From Firmicutes bacterium UBA4981 (lineage in GTDB: Bacteria > Bacillota > SHA-98 > UBA4971), in the NCBI GenBank assembly GCA_002398515.1, contig DGZL01000011.1:2263-13273 (forward strand): a DNA stretch of 11,011 nucleotides, written 5' to 3'. Below, piece by piece: positions 1 through 7,068 of the stretch. Every line of letters starts with the position of its first letter. Position 1 is the first letter of the stretch. The notes below the pieces were generated by a model. That model ran no database searches. It was not told the DNA's origin and saw only the letters and a program-made list of their open reading frames with translations. A program made the position numbers and the translations under genes.

Positions 1-34
1 ACTGGAGAAGTTCAACGGTCTCACAGTGATCTAC

Positions 35-865
35 TTAGCTTGCGCTTCTGGCGTCATCTATCACAGCAGCATTGTTTCTCATTACAATGCACTTTGTCGG
101 GCATTTCTCAACACAGATGCCGCAGGCATCACACTCTTCGCGATTGATAACAGCAAGATTATCCTGAAGTGTAATAGCGCCTTTCGGACACGCCTTGGCA
201 CATATTCCACACCCGATACATCCAATCTTACAAGTCTTCCTGACCTCAGCGCCTCTGGCCTTTGAGCGACAGAACACTGTAACCTGCTGTGATATGGGCA
301 TAAGCTGAATTATTCCTCTGGGACACGCGTCGACGCACATGCCACATGATGTGCACCTGGCCTCATCAACAATTGGCAGCCCGAAAGGCCCCATATGAAT
401 AGCGTCGAACTTACACGCGTCAACACAGGATCCTAAACCGAGACACCCGTACACGCATGACTTGGCGCCTCCTGCGACCATATTCTGAGCCTTGCATTGG
501 CGAAGTCCGTCATAGACATACCTAGGCTCGCATCTCTCATCAGTGCCTTGGCAAAGAACCCTGGCAACCTTCTTCTCAGTCTCAGTCACAGGTTCAACTC
601 CCATAATAGCAGCAATCCCAGACGCCGTTTCACTGCCGGAAACAGGACACGCATTGCAAGGCGCATCCCCTGCCACTATAGAAGAGGCCAAGCCGGAACA
701 CCCGGGAAATCCGCATGCGCCACAATTAGCCCCCGGCAGGAGCTGGACTATTTCATCCTGCCTCGGATCCTGTTCCACATGGAATTTCTGTGCAGCTAAG
801 GCAAGAATCACTCCGAATACAGCTCCGCTCAACCCGAGAACCAATATTGCCTCTACAACTGCCAT
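35..865 (-). CDS. rnfB: Rnf complex subunit RnfB (ferredoxin-type Fe-S electron entry subunit)
   Basis: RnfB accepts electrons from reduced ferredoxin at the cytoplasmic face of the membrane-bound ferredoxin:NAD+ oxidoreductase (Rnf), which pumps Na+ or H+. The 276-residue protein starts with one hydrophobic segment (about residues 4-24). A four-Cys motif follows with the C-x2-C-x4-C-x16-C spacing (C48, C51, C56, C73) typical of the RnfB N-terminal [4Fe-4S] domain. Two ferredoxin-like regions come next: C137/C141/C147/C151 with C171/C174/C177/C181, then C216/C219/C222/C226 with C245/C248/C251/C255. At least five [4Fe-4S] sites are therefore visible. Extra cysteines (C105, C112, C124, C212, C259) leave room for a sixth, as in the long clostridial RnfB type. 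It is the last gene of rnfCDGEAB, 23 nt after rnfA; the start ATG has an AGAGGTG ribosome site 7 nt upstream. Family assignment is firm; the coupling ion cannot be read from sequence. Confidence 0.96.
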   Translation of the reverse strand: MAVVEAILVLGLSGAVFGVILALAAQKFHVEQDPRQDEIVQLLPGANCGACGFPGCSGLASSIVAGDAPCNACPVSGSETASGIAAIMGVEPVTETEKKVARVLCQGTDERCEPRYVYDGLRQCKAQNMVAGGAKSCVYGCLGLGSCVDACKFDAIHMGPFGLPIVDEARCTSCGMCVDACPRGIIQLMPISQQVTVFCRSKARGAEVRKTCKIGCIGCGICAKACPKGAITLQDNLAVINREECDACGICVEKCPTKCIVMRNNAAVIDDARSAS

Positions 866-888
866 CTAATATCACCTCTCATCGCCGC

Positions 889-1488
889 CTACATCACTCC
901 GAATAAGGCCTGTAACCTGAAACCGGCAAAGCCTAAGAACGCCATTGACATGAGTCCGGCAGTTATCAATGCTATGGGAAAGCCCTTTAGGGATTCGGGG
1001 ATCTCACTGAGCTCCATTCGCTCGCGAATAGCAGCAAACAGTAATATAGCCAAGGCGAATCCTGATGCGCCTGCCACACCGTTAATAGCAGCTTCCAGCA
1101 GGTTATAGCTTTCCGATACGTTCAAGATCGTTACTCCGAGAACTGCGCAATTCGTTGTAATCAACGGAAGATAGATGCCCAAAGCTTGATACAGCGGCGG
1201 GCTCGTCTTCTGTATAACCATCTCCACCAGTTGCACTAAAGCTGCAATAATAAGGATAAACCCTATCGTCTGAAGGTATTCAAGCCCCAGCGGGACAAGG
1301 ATCATATGACGAAAGAACCATGTAACTACTGAGGCAAGGCCCATGACGAAAATTACAGCTGCGCTCATTCCCGCAGCAGTCTCAACTCGCTGGGATATCC
1401 CGATAAACGGACAGATCCCGAGAAATCTTGATAAGATGAAGTTATTCAGGAGTACCCCGCCAAAGAATATAACAAGCAATTTCCCCAT
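889..1488 (-). CDS. rnfA: Rnf complex membrane subunit RnfA
   Basis: RnfA is an integral membrane subunit of the Rnf complex. With its paralogue RnfE it forms the inverted-repeat membrane core through which electrons cross and ions are moved. The 199-residue product is almost wholly hydrophobic, with about six membrane segments, and is of normal family length. C26 (in ILSRFLGICPFIG) and C114 (in TTNCAVLG) match the conserved Cys pair that, with the matching pair in RnfE, is known to hold a membrane-embedded [2Fe-2S] cluster. The gene begins 3 nt after the rnfE stop. Its ribosome site (GGAGGG, 7 nt before ATG) lies inside the end of rnfE, which indicates translational coupling. It could be mistaken for an NqrE-type subunit, but the rnf gene order settles the call. 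Confidence 0.96.
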   Translation of the reverse strand: MGKLLVIFFGGVLLNNFILSRFLGICPFIGISQRVETAAGMSAAVIFVMGLASVVTWFFRHMILVPLGLEYLQTIGFILIIAALVQLVEMVIQKTSPPLYQALGIYLPLITTNCAVLGVTILNVSESYNLLEAAINGVAGASGFALAILLFAAIRERMELSEIPESLKGFPIALITAGLMSMAFLGFAGFRLQALFGVM

Positions 1489-1491
1489 ATG

Positions 1492-2124
1492 CTATCCCTC
1501 CTGTGCCCTCTTTTTGTTCCTACTCGCCACCCAGTTTAGCAAGCCTATTAAGAGCCCCAGTGTGATAAACCCACCGGGTGGAAGGATTACCATGACTGCA
1601 GCCAGACTCTGGTCAAAAATGTGAATCCCCGCGAACCCGAAATCAGGAATTGCCAAGATCGTGCCTGTGCCAAGCAACTCTCTTATCGCGCTTAGCCCAC
1701 ATAGAGCTAAGGTCCACCCAATCCCCATTCCCAGGCCGTCAGCCAATGAATCCATTATCCCATGTTGGAAAGCAAAAGCCTCCGCTCTTGCGAAAATGAT
1801 ACAGTTAACTACTATGAGCGGAATGAATATTCCCAGCACTTCATGGAGACTGGGCAAGAAAGCCGCCATAATCAAGTCCACTGTTGTTACGAAAGTGGCA
1901 ATGACCACGACAAAAATGGGTATCCGAATTTTCTCAGGCGTAACTTTCCTAAGAGCGGATATGATCACGTTTGAGCCTACAAGCACAAACGTAGCGGCAA
2001 GCCCCATACCTATCCCGTTAGAGATAGCAAGGCTCGTCGCGAGAGTCGGACACATTCCTAGGAGCATCCGAAAAGTAGGGTTCTCATTGATAATCCCTTT
2101 ACTGAATTCAGACTTAAAGCTCAT
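1492..2124 (-). CDS. rnfE: Rnf complex membrane subunit RnfE
   Basis: RnfE is the second integral membrane subunit of the Rnf core, paralogous to RnfA and NqrD. The 210-residue product has a short polar N-terminus (about residues 1-18), several strongly hydrophobic segments, and a basic C-terminus (SRNKKR) expected on the cytoplasmic side. C25 (LLGMCPTLA) and C108 (VVNCIIF) sit where the family's cluster-binding cysteines lie, mirroring C26 and C114 of RnfA. The ATG is preceded by AAGGGGG at 9 nt. The gene overlaps the end of rnfG by 11 bp, consistent with coupled translation within one operon. Length and residues are normal; I see nothing odd. Confidence 0.96.
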   Translation of the reverse strand: MSFKSEFSKGIINENPTFRMLLGMCPTLATSLAISNGIGMGLAATFVLVGSNVIISALRKVTPEKIRIPIFVVVIATFVTTVDLIMAAFLPSLHEVLGIFIPLIVVNCIIFARAEAFAFQHGIMDSLADGLGMGIGWTLALCGLSAIRELLGTGTILAIPDFGFAGIHIFDQSLAAVMVILPPGGFITLGLLIGLLNWVASRNKKRAQEG

Positions 2125-2722
2125 TTCTCAGTGCCCCCTTGTCACTTGCAACCTCAAACACTTGAAGAGCTTGATTCACTGCATTTGCAACTGCCCTTGA
2201 AGAGACGGTGGCGCCTGTTATCGCGTCGACTTGGCCTCCGTCTTTCTTCACCTTTACCTCTGTTCCTACAGGAATCCCGACGAATCTCATTTGAAACTCA
2301 CTATTGGTGACATTTGCGCCAAGTCCGGGTGTCTCAGAATGCCGGATCACAGAGACACCTGAGACGCTCCCAGTGGAAGACACACCTACCACGGTCTCAA
2401 TAACGCCGCCGTATCCTGCCGGAAAACACATAAACGCAAAACCTCTGCGTTCACCTCGCAAGTAACCTGCATACATCTTGTCGATAATGGCAAAAGGCGG
2501 TTTTCCTCCGGCAGAGGTCTCAGCTTTCACAAGAGAAAGGGCCTCTGTTTCGTCTCGGAACTCGTCAGCTTCCGGGAGCACGTCTCTCAAAGCCTGCTGT
2601 AGGCGAATAGTTGCCTGTGCTGCAATGCGGTCGCGAGTGATCCCGTCAACAACTGCCAAGACAGCGCCGGCAACTGCGCATATTATAAGAAGCACAACAC
2701 CTAACCGCAATACTTCACGCAA
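2114..2722 (-). CDS. rnfG: Rnf complex flavoprotein subunit RnfG
   Basis: RnfG carries a covalently bound FMN on the outer face of the membrane and passes electrons within the Rnf complex. The 202-residue protein has an N-terminal membrane anchor (about residues 6-25) and an FMN-binding domain. Its motif D166-AITGAT ends in Thr172, the expected flavinylation site (S/T-G-A-T). The upstream HSETPGLGANV stretch (residues 128-138) is also typical of the family. The gene seems to begin with TTG: the first in-frame candidate after an upstream TGA is the TTG at 2720-2722, which overlaps the rnfD stop by 8 bp, with purine-rich GGAGAGG just upstream. Maturation needs a flavin transferase (ApbE), which is not encoded in this window. 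Family call is firm; the exact start is less so. Confidence 0.94.
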   Translation of the reverse strand: MREVLRLGVVLLIICAVAGAVLAVVDGITRDRIAAQATIRLQQALRDVLPEADEFRDETEALSLVKAETSAGGKPPFAIIDKMYAGYLRGERRGFAFMCFPAGYGGVIETVVGVSSTGSVSGVSVIRHSETPGLGANVTNSEFQMRFVGIPVGTEVKVKKDGGQVDAITGATVSSRAVANAVNQALQVFEVASDKGALRNEL

Positions 2723-3668
2723 CCCTCTTCACCTCTCCGAACTTCCGTGGTATCGTGTATCTCTCTACCAGAGCCGTGGCAGCGTTCATTATGAGAATCG
2801 CGTAACACACGCCTTCAGGATATCCGCCGTAAAGCCTTATCAAGGCTACGAGCGCGCCGCATCCAACCCCATAGAATATCTGGCCTCTTGGAGTCACCGG
2901 ACTGGTGACATAGTCCGTAGCCATAAAGAACGCGCCTAGAAGAAGACCGCCTGCTAAAACGTGAAACAGCGGGTCTTGCCCAAAAAGCGCGGTCAGCACG
3001 GCGACAGTACCTATGAAACTAAGGGGAATTCTAAGGCCTATGTGGCCTCGATATATCAGGTACGCCGCACCCAGTAGAATAGCAAAAGCCGAAGTTTCAC
3101 CGATGGAACCTGCAATCCGCCCGATGAACAAGTCAGCATAAGGAGCCTTGATGTTCATGTACTTCATGAGAACCAGAGGAGTCGCAGTGGTCAGAGCATC
3201 AAACTTCGGTATCCAAGCTGCCTCATTAACCGGCCAGCGCCACCTGGTCATAAACACTGGCCACGAAGCTAATAGAAACGCCCTGCCAATAAGCGCAGGA
3301 TTGAATATGTTCTGACCTAAACCTCCGAAAGTAAACTTAGCTATGGCTATGGAGAATATTGAGCCAATAGCCCCAGCCCAGAGCGGCAAATCAGGGGGAA
3401 CCACAAGAGCAAGCAACAAGCCGGTAACAGCTGCGCTGTAGTCTCTTACCGTTACAGGCTTGCCGCAAATCTTCTGAAGAGCCGCCTCTGTAATGACTGC
3501 TGACCCCACACATACTGCCATCATACTGAGCGCCGGCAATCCGAAAAACCATACGCCTGCAAAACATGCAGGCATAAGCGCCAAAATAACGTCACTCATT
3601 ATCATCGGAGTTGAGACAGTCGTGTGTTGGTGCGGTGATGAAGATACTATAAGTCCGCTGCCTTCCAT
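2715..3668 (-). CDS. rnfD: Rnf complex membrane flavoprotein subunit RnfD
   Basis: RnfD is an integral membrane subunit of Rnf, related to NqrB and RibU-like folds, with covalent FMN. The 317-residue product has many hydrophobic segments spread over residues 25-300. The motif D157-ALTTATPL places the flavinylated residue at Thr163 (pattern D-x2-S/T-x-A-T). GGLGQNIFNPALIGRAFL (about residues 115-132) and ATDYVTSPVTP (250-260) are family signatures. The start ATG has a good ribosome site (GGAGGG at 8 nt). It lies 55 nt after rnfC and overlaps rnfG by 8 bp. Length is normal for the family and nothing is missing. Confidence 0.96.
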   Translation of the reverse strand: MEGSGLIVSSSPHQHTTVSTPMIMSDVILALMPACFAGVWFFGLPALSMMAVCVGSAVITEAALQKICGKPVTVRDYSAAVTGLLLALVVPPDLPLWAGAIGSIFSIAIAKFTFGGLGQNIFNPALIGRAFLLASWPVFMTRWRWPVNEAAWIPKFDALTTATPLVLMKYMNIKAPYADLFIGRIAGSIGETSAFAILLGAAYLIYRGHIGLRIPLSFIGTVAVLTALFGQDPLFHVLAGGLLLGAFFMATDYVTSPVTPRGQIFYGVGCGALVALIRLYGGYPEGVCYAILIMNAATALVERYTIPRKFGEVKRVA

Positions 3669-3723
3669 TTCCTAATCCCTCCGAACTCCCACTTGTCGAA
3701 GCTTCCTCAGTCTTAATGAAGCT

Positions 3724-5052
3724 CTATCCACGCTTGGCATTACGCCTTGCTCTAATCTCCGCTTTTGCCAACCGAATCCCTTGCACCAACCGTCGCCGTG
3801 ACGGGCAAATGAAGCTACAACACCCGCACTCTATGCAGTCAAGTGCGCCCAGTCTCTCGGACTCATCAAACCTTGCGGCTTCTGCATAACCCGCTATCCA
3901 AAGGGGCATAAGATTCATTGGGCACGCTTCCACACATTTACCGCATCTGATACAAGGGATTGGTTCATCCCTGGCAACGTCTTTCTCTGAGAGAAGCAGT
4001 ATTCCTGACGTGCCTTTTGTCACGGGGATCTCGGTAGTATACTGCGCTATACCCATCATAGGCCCACCGATTATTACCTTCTTCGGAGGGATTCGAGTCC
4101 CACCGCACCCCTCAATGACGTCGCTTACGAGAGTCCCTATGGGAACCATAAGATTCGCCGGCTCTCTCACACAGCTTCCGGTTACGGTGACAACTCGCCG
4201 AACAAGGGGCATTCCGTCGATTACCGCTTCTTTAACTGCAACCGCAGTGCCTACGTTGTTTACCACTACACCCACATCCACCGGCAGACCACCTGAAGGC
4301 ACTTCCCGCCCCAGAATTGCCCAAATCAGCTGTTTCTCGGCGCCTTGCGGATATTTGACTCCAAGAGGCACAATCTTAATGCTGTCGTCTCCTTCGACGG
4401 CTTCCATCAAAGCCGAAATTGCGTCAGGCTTGTTATTCTCAATGCCTATAACCGCTCGTTCCACTCCAATGGCTTTCATAAGCAGCCTGGCGCCGGCAAT
4501 CACGTCAGCCGGACGCTCTACCATAAGCCTATGGTCAGCGGAAAGATAAGGCTCACACTCTGCCCCGTTGAGCAATAGAGTATCGAAGGCCTTGCCTTGA
4601 GGCGGGGTAAGCTTAAAATACGTAGGAAATGCAGCCCCTCCGAGACCTACTATACCTGCTTCACGAAGGATTCCAATTAGCTCTTCCGGACCTAGCTTGT
4701 CAACACTGTCCCGAGGCTTGACACTCTCATCCCAAGTGTCAAGGCCGTCAGACTCAATCACAATAGAAAGCCCGTCCACACCGCTTAACTGCGCATGCTT
4801 CGCTATAGCTTTTACCTTTCCGGACACACTGGCATGAATAGGAGAAGTAAGATTCGCCTTGCTATCCCCTATCTTCTGCCCAACCTTAACTTCATCCCCC
4901 ACCTTCACAATAGGCTCACACGGAGCGCCGGTATGTTGATGAAGAGGGATCACAACCTTCCCCGGAGAAGGCATAGACTTGATATGCTTCGCGTACGTCG
5001 CATCTTTGTTATAGCTTGGGTGGACTCCTCCTTTGAAAGTCCTAAGTGTCAT
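3724..5052 (-). CDS. rnfC: Rnf complex subunit RnfC (NADH/FMN and Fe-S subunit)
   Basis: RnfC is the cytoplasmic subunit that delivers electrons to NAD+ in the Rnf complex. From the ATG at 5050-5052 it is 442 residues, starting MTLRTFKGGVHP as the family usually does. GLGGAAFPTYFKL (residues 136-148) is the nucleotide/FMN-binding signature, followed by NGAECEPY. Two C-terminal [4Fe-4S] motifs are present: C367/C370/C373/C377 and C406/C409/C412/C416, with an additional C411 inside the second. Start choice: an in-frame GTG at 5083-5085 has AAGGAG only about 3 nt away. The TTG at 5077-5079 has the same AAGGAG at 9 nt, and the ATG has GGGGGAG at 11 nt. Protein conservation favours the ATG; up to 11 extra residues are possible. 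It is the first gene of the rnf operon, behind a roughly 300-base gap holding a candidate promoter. Confidence 0.95.
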   Translation of the reverse strand: MTLRTFKGGVHPSYNKDATYAKHIKSMPSPGKVVIPLHQHTGAPCEPIVKVGDEVKVGQKIGDSKANLTSPIHASVSGKVKAIAKHAQLSGVDGLSIVIESDGLDTWDESVKPRDSVDKLGPEELIGILREAGIVGLGGAAFPTYFKLTPPQGKAFDTLLLNGAECEPYLSADHRLMVERPADVIAGARLLMKAIGVERAVIGIENNKPDAISALMEAVEGDDSIKIVPLGVKYPQGAEKQLIWAILGREVPSGGLPVDVGVVVNNVGTAVAVKEAVIDGMPLVRRVVTVTGSCVREPANLMVPIGTLVSDVIEGCGGTRIPPKKVIIGGPMMGIAQYTTEIPVTKGTSGILLLSEKDVARDEPIPCIRCGKCVEACPMNLMPLWIAGYAEAARFDESERLGALDCIECGCCSFICPSRRRLVQGIRLAKAEIRARRNAKRG

Positions 5053-5162
5053 GTTTTCAAATACTCCCCCTTCCGACAATCTCACAGTCTCCTTAATTGT
5101 CGAATACCTTCATATACTCAAACAGGCTCAATGCGCCATGGGTCCCTTTCACACTTGATTAT

Positions 5163-5190
5163 CACAATCCCTATAAGATAATACCACAAT
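5163..5190 (-). promoter_or_regulatory. Candidate rnf promoter: extended -10 flanked by ATTGTG direct repeats
   Basis: On the minus strand, TGGTATTAT (5178-5186) has the form of an extended -10 element (TG-N-TATTAT), about 125 nt upstream of the rnfC ATG. I do not see a convincing -35 box at 17 nt. Two copies of ATTGTG in the same orientation (complement at 5163-5168 and 5185-5190) lie 22 bp apart, about two helical turns, and bracket the -10. TTGTG is the outer part of a Rex half-site, so an operator is conceivable, but there is no inverted partner. The location fits separate transcription of rnf; the sequence match is weak. Confidence 0.3.
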
Positions 5191-5247
5191 TGACCCGGTT
5201 ATGCAGAATTAAACCCATACTAACCTGGAAACACGGGCAAAACGTAA

Positions 5248-5272
5248 GGGGGCGCAAGACTCCCACGCCCCC
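5248..5272 (-). terminator. Candidate intrinsic terminator downstream of fhs
   Basis: A 7-bp perfect GC stem (GGGGGCG / CGCCCCC, arms 5266-5272 and 5248-5254) with an 11-nt loop is followed on the minus strand by TTACGTTTTG, an interrupted T-rich stretch. It lies about 97 nt past the fhs stop and before the rnf promoter region. The T-tract is imperfect, so termination efficiency is uncertain. If real, it separates nfnAB-fhs from the rnf operon. Confidence 0.5.
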
Positions 5273-5320
5273 GAGGTTGCCAGTCATTCCAATTCAGGCT
5301 TAGCGTCAGCCGCACAATGT

Positions 5321-5344
5321 CCCGGAGGCCAAGACACCGCCGGG
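5321..5344 (-). other. GC-rich hairpin in the fhs 3' untranslated region
   Basis: Arms 5321-5328 and 5337-5344 pair over 8 bp with one mismatch around an 8-nt loop. On the minus strand it lies 24 nt past the fhs stop. No T-run follows, so it is not a standard intrinsic terminator. It may stabilise the 3' end or work with the second hairpin at 5248-5272. Apart from these hairpins and the promoter candidate I see nothing in the 5053-5368 gap. Confidence 0.35.
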
Positions 5345-5368
5345 AAAATCAACAAGTAATGTCTCTTG

Positions 5369-7066
5369 CTAGAACAGACCGACAATATTCCCTTCATCGT
5401 CAATGTCAACATTCTCTGCAGCAGGATGCTTGGGAAGGCCGGGCATGGTCATCATTTGCCCGCAAAGAGGCACAATAAACCCTGCACCTGCAGATACCCG
5501 CACCTCGCGTACGTTAAGCTCCCAATCAGTGGGCGCTCCTCGTAAAGCAGGATCATCAGTCAACGAAAGCTGCGTTTTTGCAGTGCAAATCGGCAAGCCA
5601 CCCAATCCCTGCTTCTCGATGGTCCTGATGTCACGCTCTGCAGAACCTGAGTAAATAACTCCCTTGGCCCCATAAATCTCGTTGGCCAACTTCTCAATCT
5701 TGTCCTTTACCGGACTATCCAGTTCATACAAGAATCTAAAGTCAGGCTTCTCATGCTCCAGAGAATCCAGGACTTCCTTAGCCAGCTCGAAGCCGCCGTC
5801 ACCACCACGGCCCACTACTTCAGAGATAGCAGCGCGAACTCCTAAATCATCACAATGCTTCTTCAGGAATTCCAGCTCTTCCACATCATCAGTGGGGAAT
5901 CTGTTGATGGCTACAACAACCGGAAGGCCGAACTTGTCTCTTACGTTTTCTATGTGTTTATCCAGGTTCTCGCAGCCCTTCTCCAAAACGGCCAGGTTCG
6001 TCTCAGCAAGTTTGTCCCTTGGTGCTCCGCCATGGTGGTTAAGGGCACGGGCAGACGCAACGATCACAACTACGTCAGGCCTTGCATCGGTTACACGACA
6101 TATTATGTCGAAGAATTTCTCAGCACCGAGGTCAGCAGCGAATCCGCCTTCCGTAATAGTATAGTCAGCCAATCTGAGAGCTGTCTCAGTAGCTACTATA
6201 CTGTTATTACCGTACGCGATATTCGCAAAAGGCCCGCAGTGCACAAAAGCAGGCTGCCCTTCGAGAGTCTGGACCAAATTCGGCTTTATCGCTTCTTTCA
6301 TGATGACTGCCATAGCCCCGACTGCCCCTAAATCAGCAGCAGTGACAGGCTTCCCGTCGTACGTGTATCCCACTATAAGCTTGGCAAAGCGCTCTTTCAG
6401 AGCACTTATCGAAGGGGATAGCCCGAAACATGCCATGATCTCCGATGCCACGGTGATATCAAATCCGCTCTGCATAGGAGTTCCGTTTGCCTTGCCTCCG
6501 AGGCCGACTACTATGTTACGTAGTTGTCTGTCGCTGATATCCATAACTCGACGCCATGCGATTCTCCTGGGATCGATGCCCAGATCATTCCCTTGATGGA
6601 TATGGTTTTCCACCATGGCTGCAAGGAGATTATGAGCAGCGCCTACCGCGTGGATATCTCCGGTGAAATGGAGGTTGATGTCCTCCATAGGAAGCACCTG
6701 GGAGTATCCTCCTCCCGCAGCTCCGCCTTTGATACCGAAAGTGGGGCCGAGCGACGGCTCTCTCAGGGCAACCATGACGCTCTTTTTCATTTTCCCCAAA
6801 GCCTGAGCCAGTCCTACGGCTGTACATGTCTTGCCTTCACCGGCAGGAGTGGCTGTTATCGCAGTAGTATAAATCAGTTTCCCGTAAGGACGCGCTTTGA
6901 GCCTTTCGATAGTCTCTAAGCTAACCTTTGCCATATACTTACCGTAGAATTCAAGATCATCTTCAGTAAGTCCTATACTCTCCGCGATTTCCAGGATAGG
7001 CTTGAGCTTTGCGCTCTGTGCAATCTCAATGTCAGGAGGAATTCTACCGTAAGTCCCTTTTGACAT
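5369..7066 (-). CDS. fhs: Formate-tetrahydrofolate ligase (10-formyl-THF synthetase)
   Basis: The enzyme makes 10-formyltetrahydrofolate from formate, tetrahydrofolate and ATP in the cytoplasm. This is the formate-activating step of the methyl branch of the Wood-Ljungdahl pathway and also feeds purine and C1 metabolism. The 565-residue protein is slightly longer than the usual 555-560. It carries the P-loop TPAGEGKT (residues 73-80), the REPSLGPTFGIKGGAAGGG segment (102-120) and LPMEDINLHFTGD (125-137), all family hallmarks. The C-terminus (PLCGQMMTMPGLPKHPAAEN) is also intact. It begins 2 nt after the nfnB stop, with its ribosome site (AAGGGG, 9 nt before ATG) inside the end of nfnB, so it is almost certainly co-transcribed and coupled with nfnAB. 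No other folate-pathway gene is in the window, so an acetogenic role is inference. Confidence 0.98.
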   Translation of the reverse strand: MSKGTYGRIPPDIEIAQSAKLKPILEIAESIGLTEDDLEFYGKYMAKVSLETIERLKARPYGKLIYTTAITATPAGEGKTCTAVGLAQALGKMKKSVMVALREPSLGPTFGIKGGAAGGGYSQVLPMEDINLHFTGDIHAVGAAHNLLAAMVENHIHQGNDLGIDPRRIAWRRVMDISDRQLRNIVVGLGGKANGTPMQSGFDITVASEIMACFGLSPSISALKERFAKLIVGYTYDGKPVTAADLGAVGAMAVIMKEAIKPNLVQTLEGQPAFVHCGPFANIAYGNNSIVATETALRLADYTITEGGFAADLGAEKFFDIICRVTDARPDVVVIVASARALNHHGGAPRDKLAETNLAVLEKGCENLDKHIENVRDKFGLPVVVAINRFPTDDVEELEFLKKHCDDLGVRAAISEVVGRGGDGGFELAKEVLDSLEHEKPDFRFLYELDSPVKDKIEKLANEIYGAKGVIYSGSAERDIRTIEKQGLGGLPICTAKTQLSLTDDPALRGAPTDWELNVREVRVSAGAGFIVPLCGQMMTMPGLPKHPAAENVDIDDEGNIVGLF

Positions 7067-7068
7067 AT

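Noticed and set aside
1..34. Sequence downstream of rnfB
   Set aside because: Too short to support a gene, and I see no hairpin or other signal in it.
4010..4549. Long open frame on the plus strand (179 codons) opposite rnfC
   Set aside because: It is antisense to a clearly conserved gene, rich in Ser/Thr/Pro/Arg as expected of a shadow frame, and resembles no known family. The same holds for other plus-strand frames opposite rnfB, rnfE, fhs, nfnB and rex.
5053..5368. Possible riboswitch or small RNA in the fhs-rnfC gap
   Set aside because: Apart from two simple hairpins there is no conserved riboswitch core (for example THF, FMN or cobalamin) that I can recognise.
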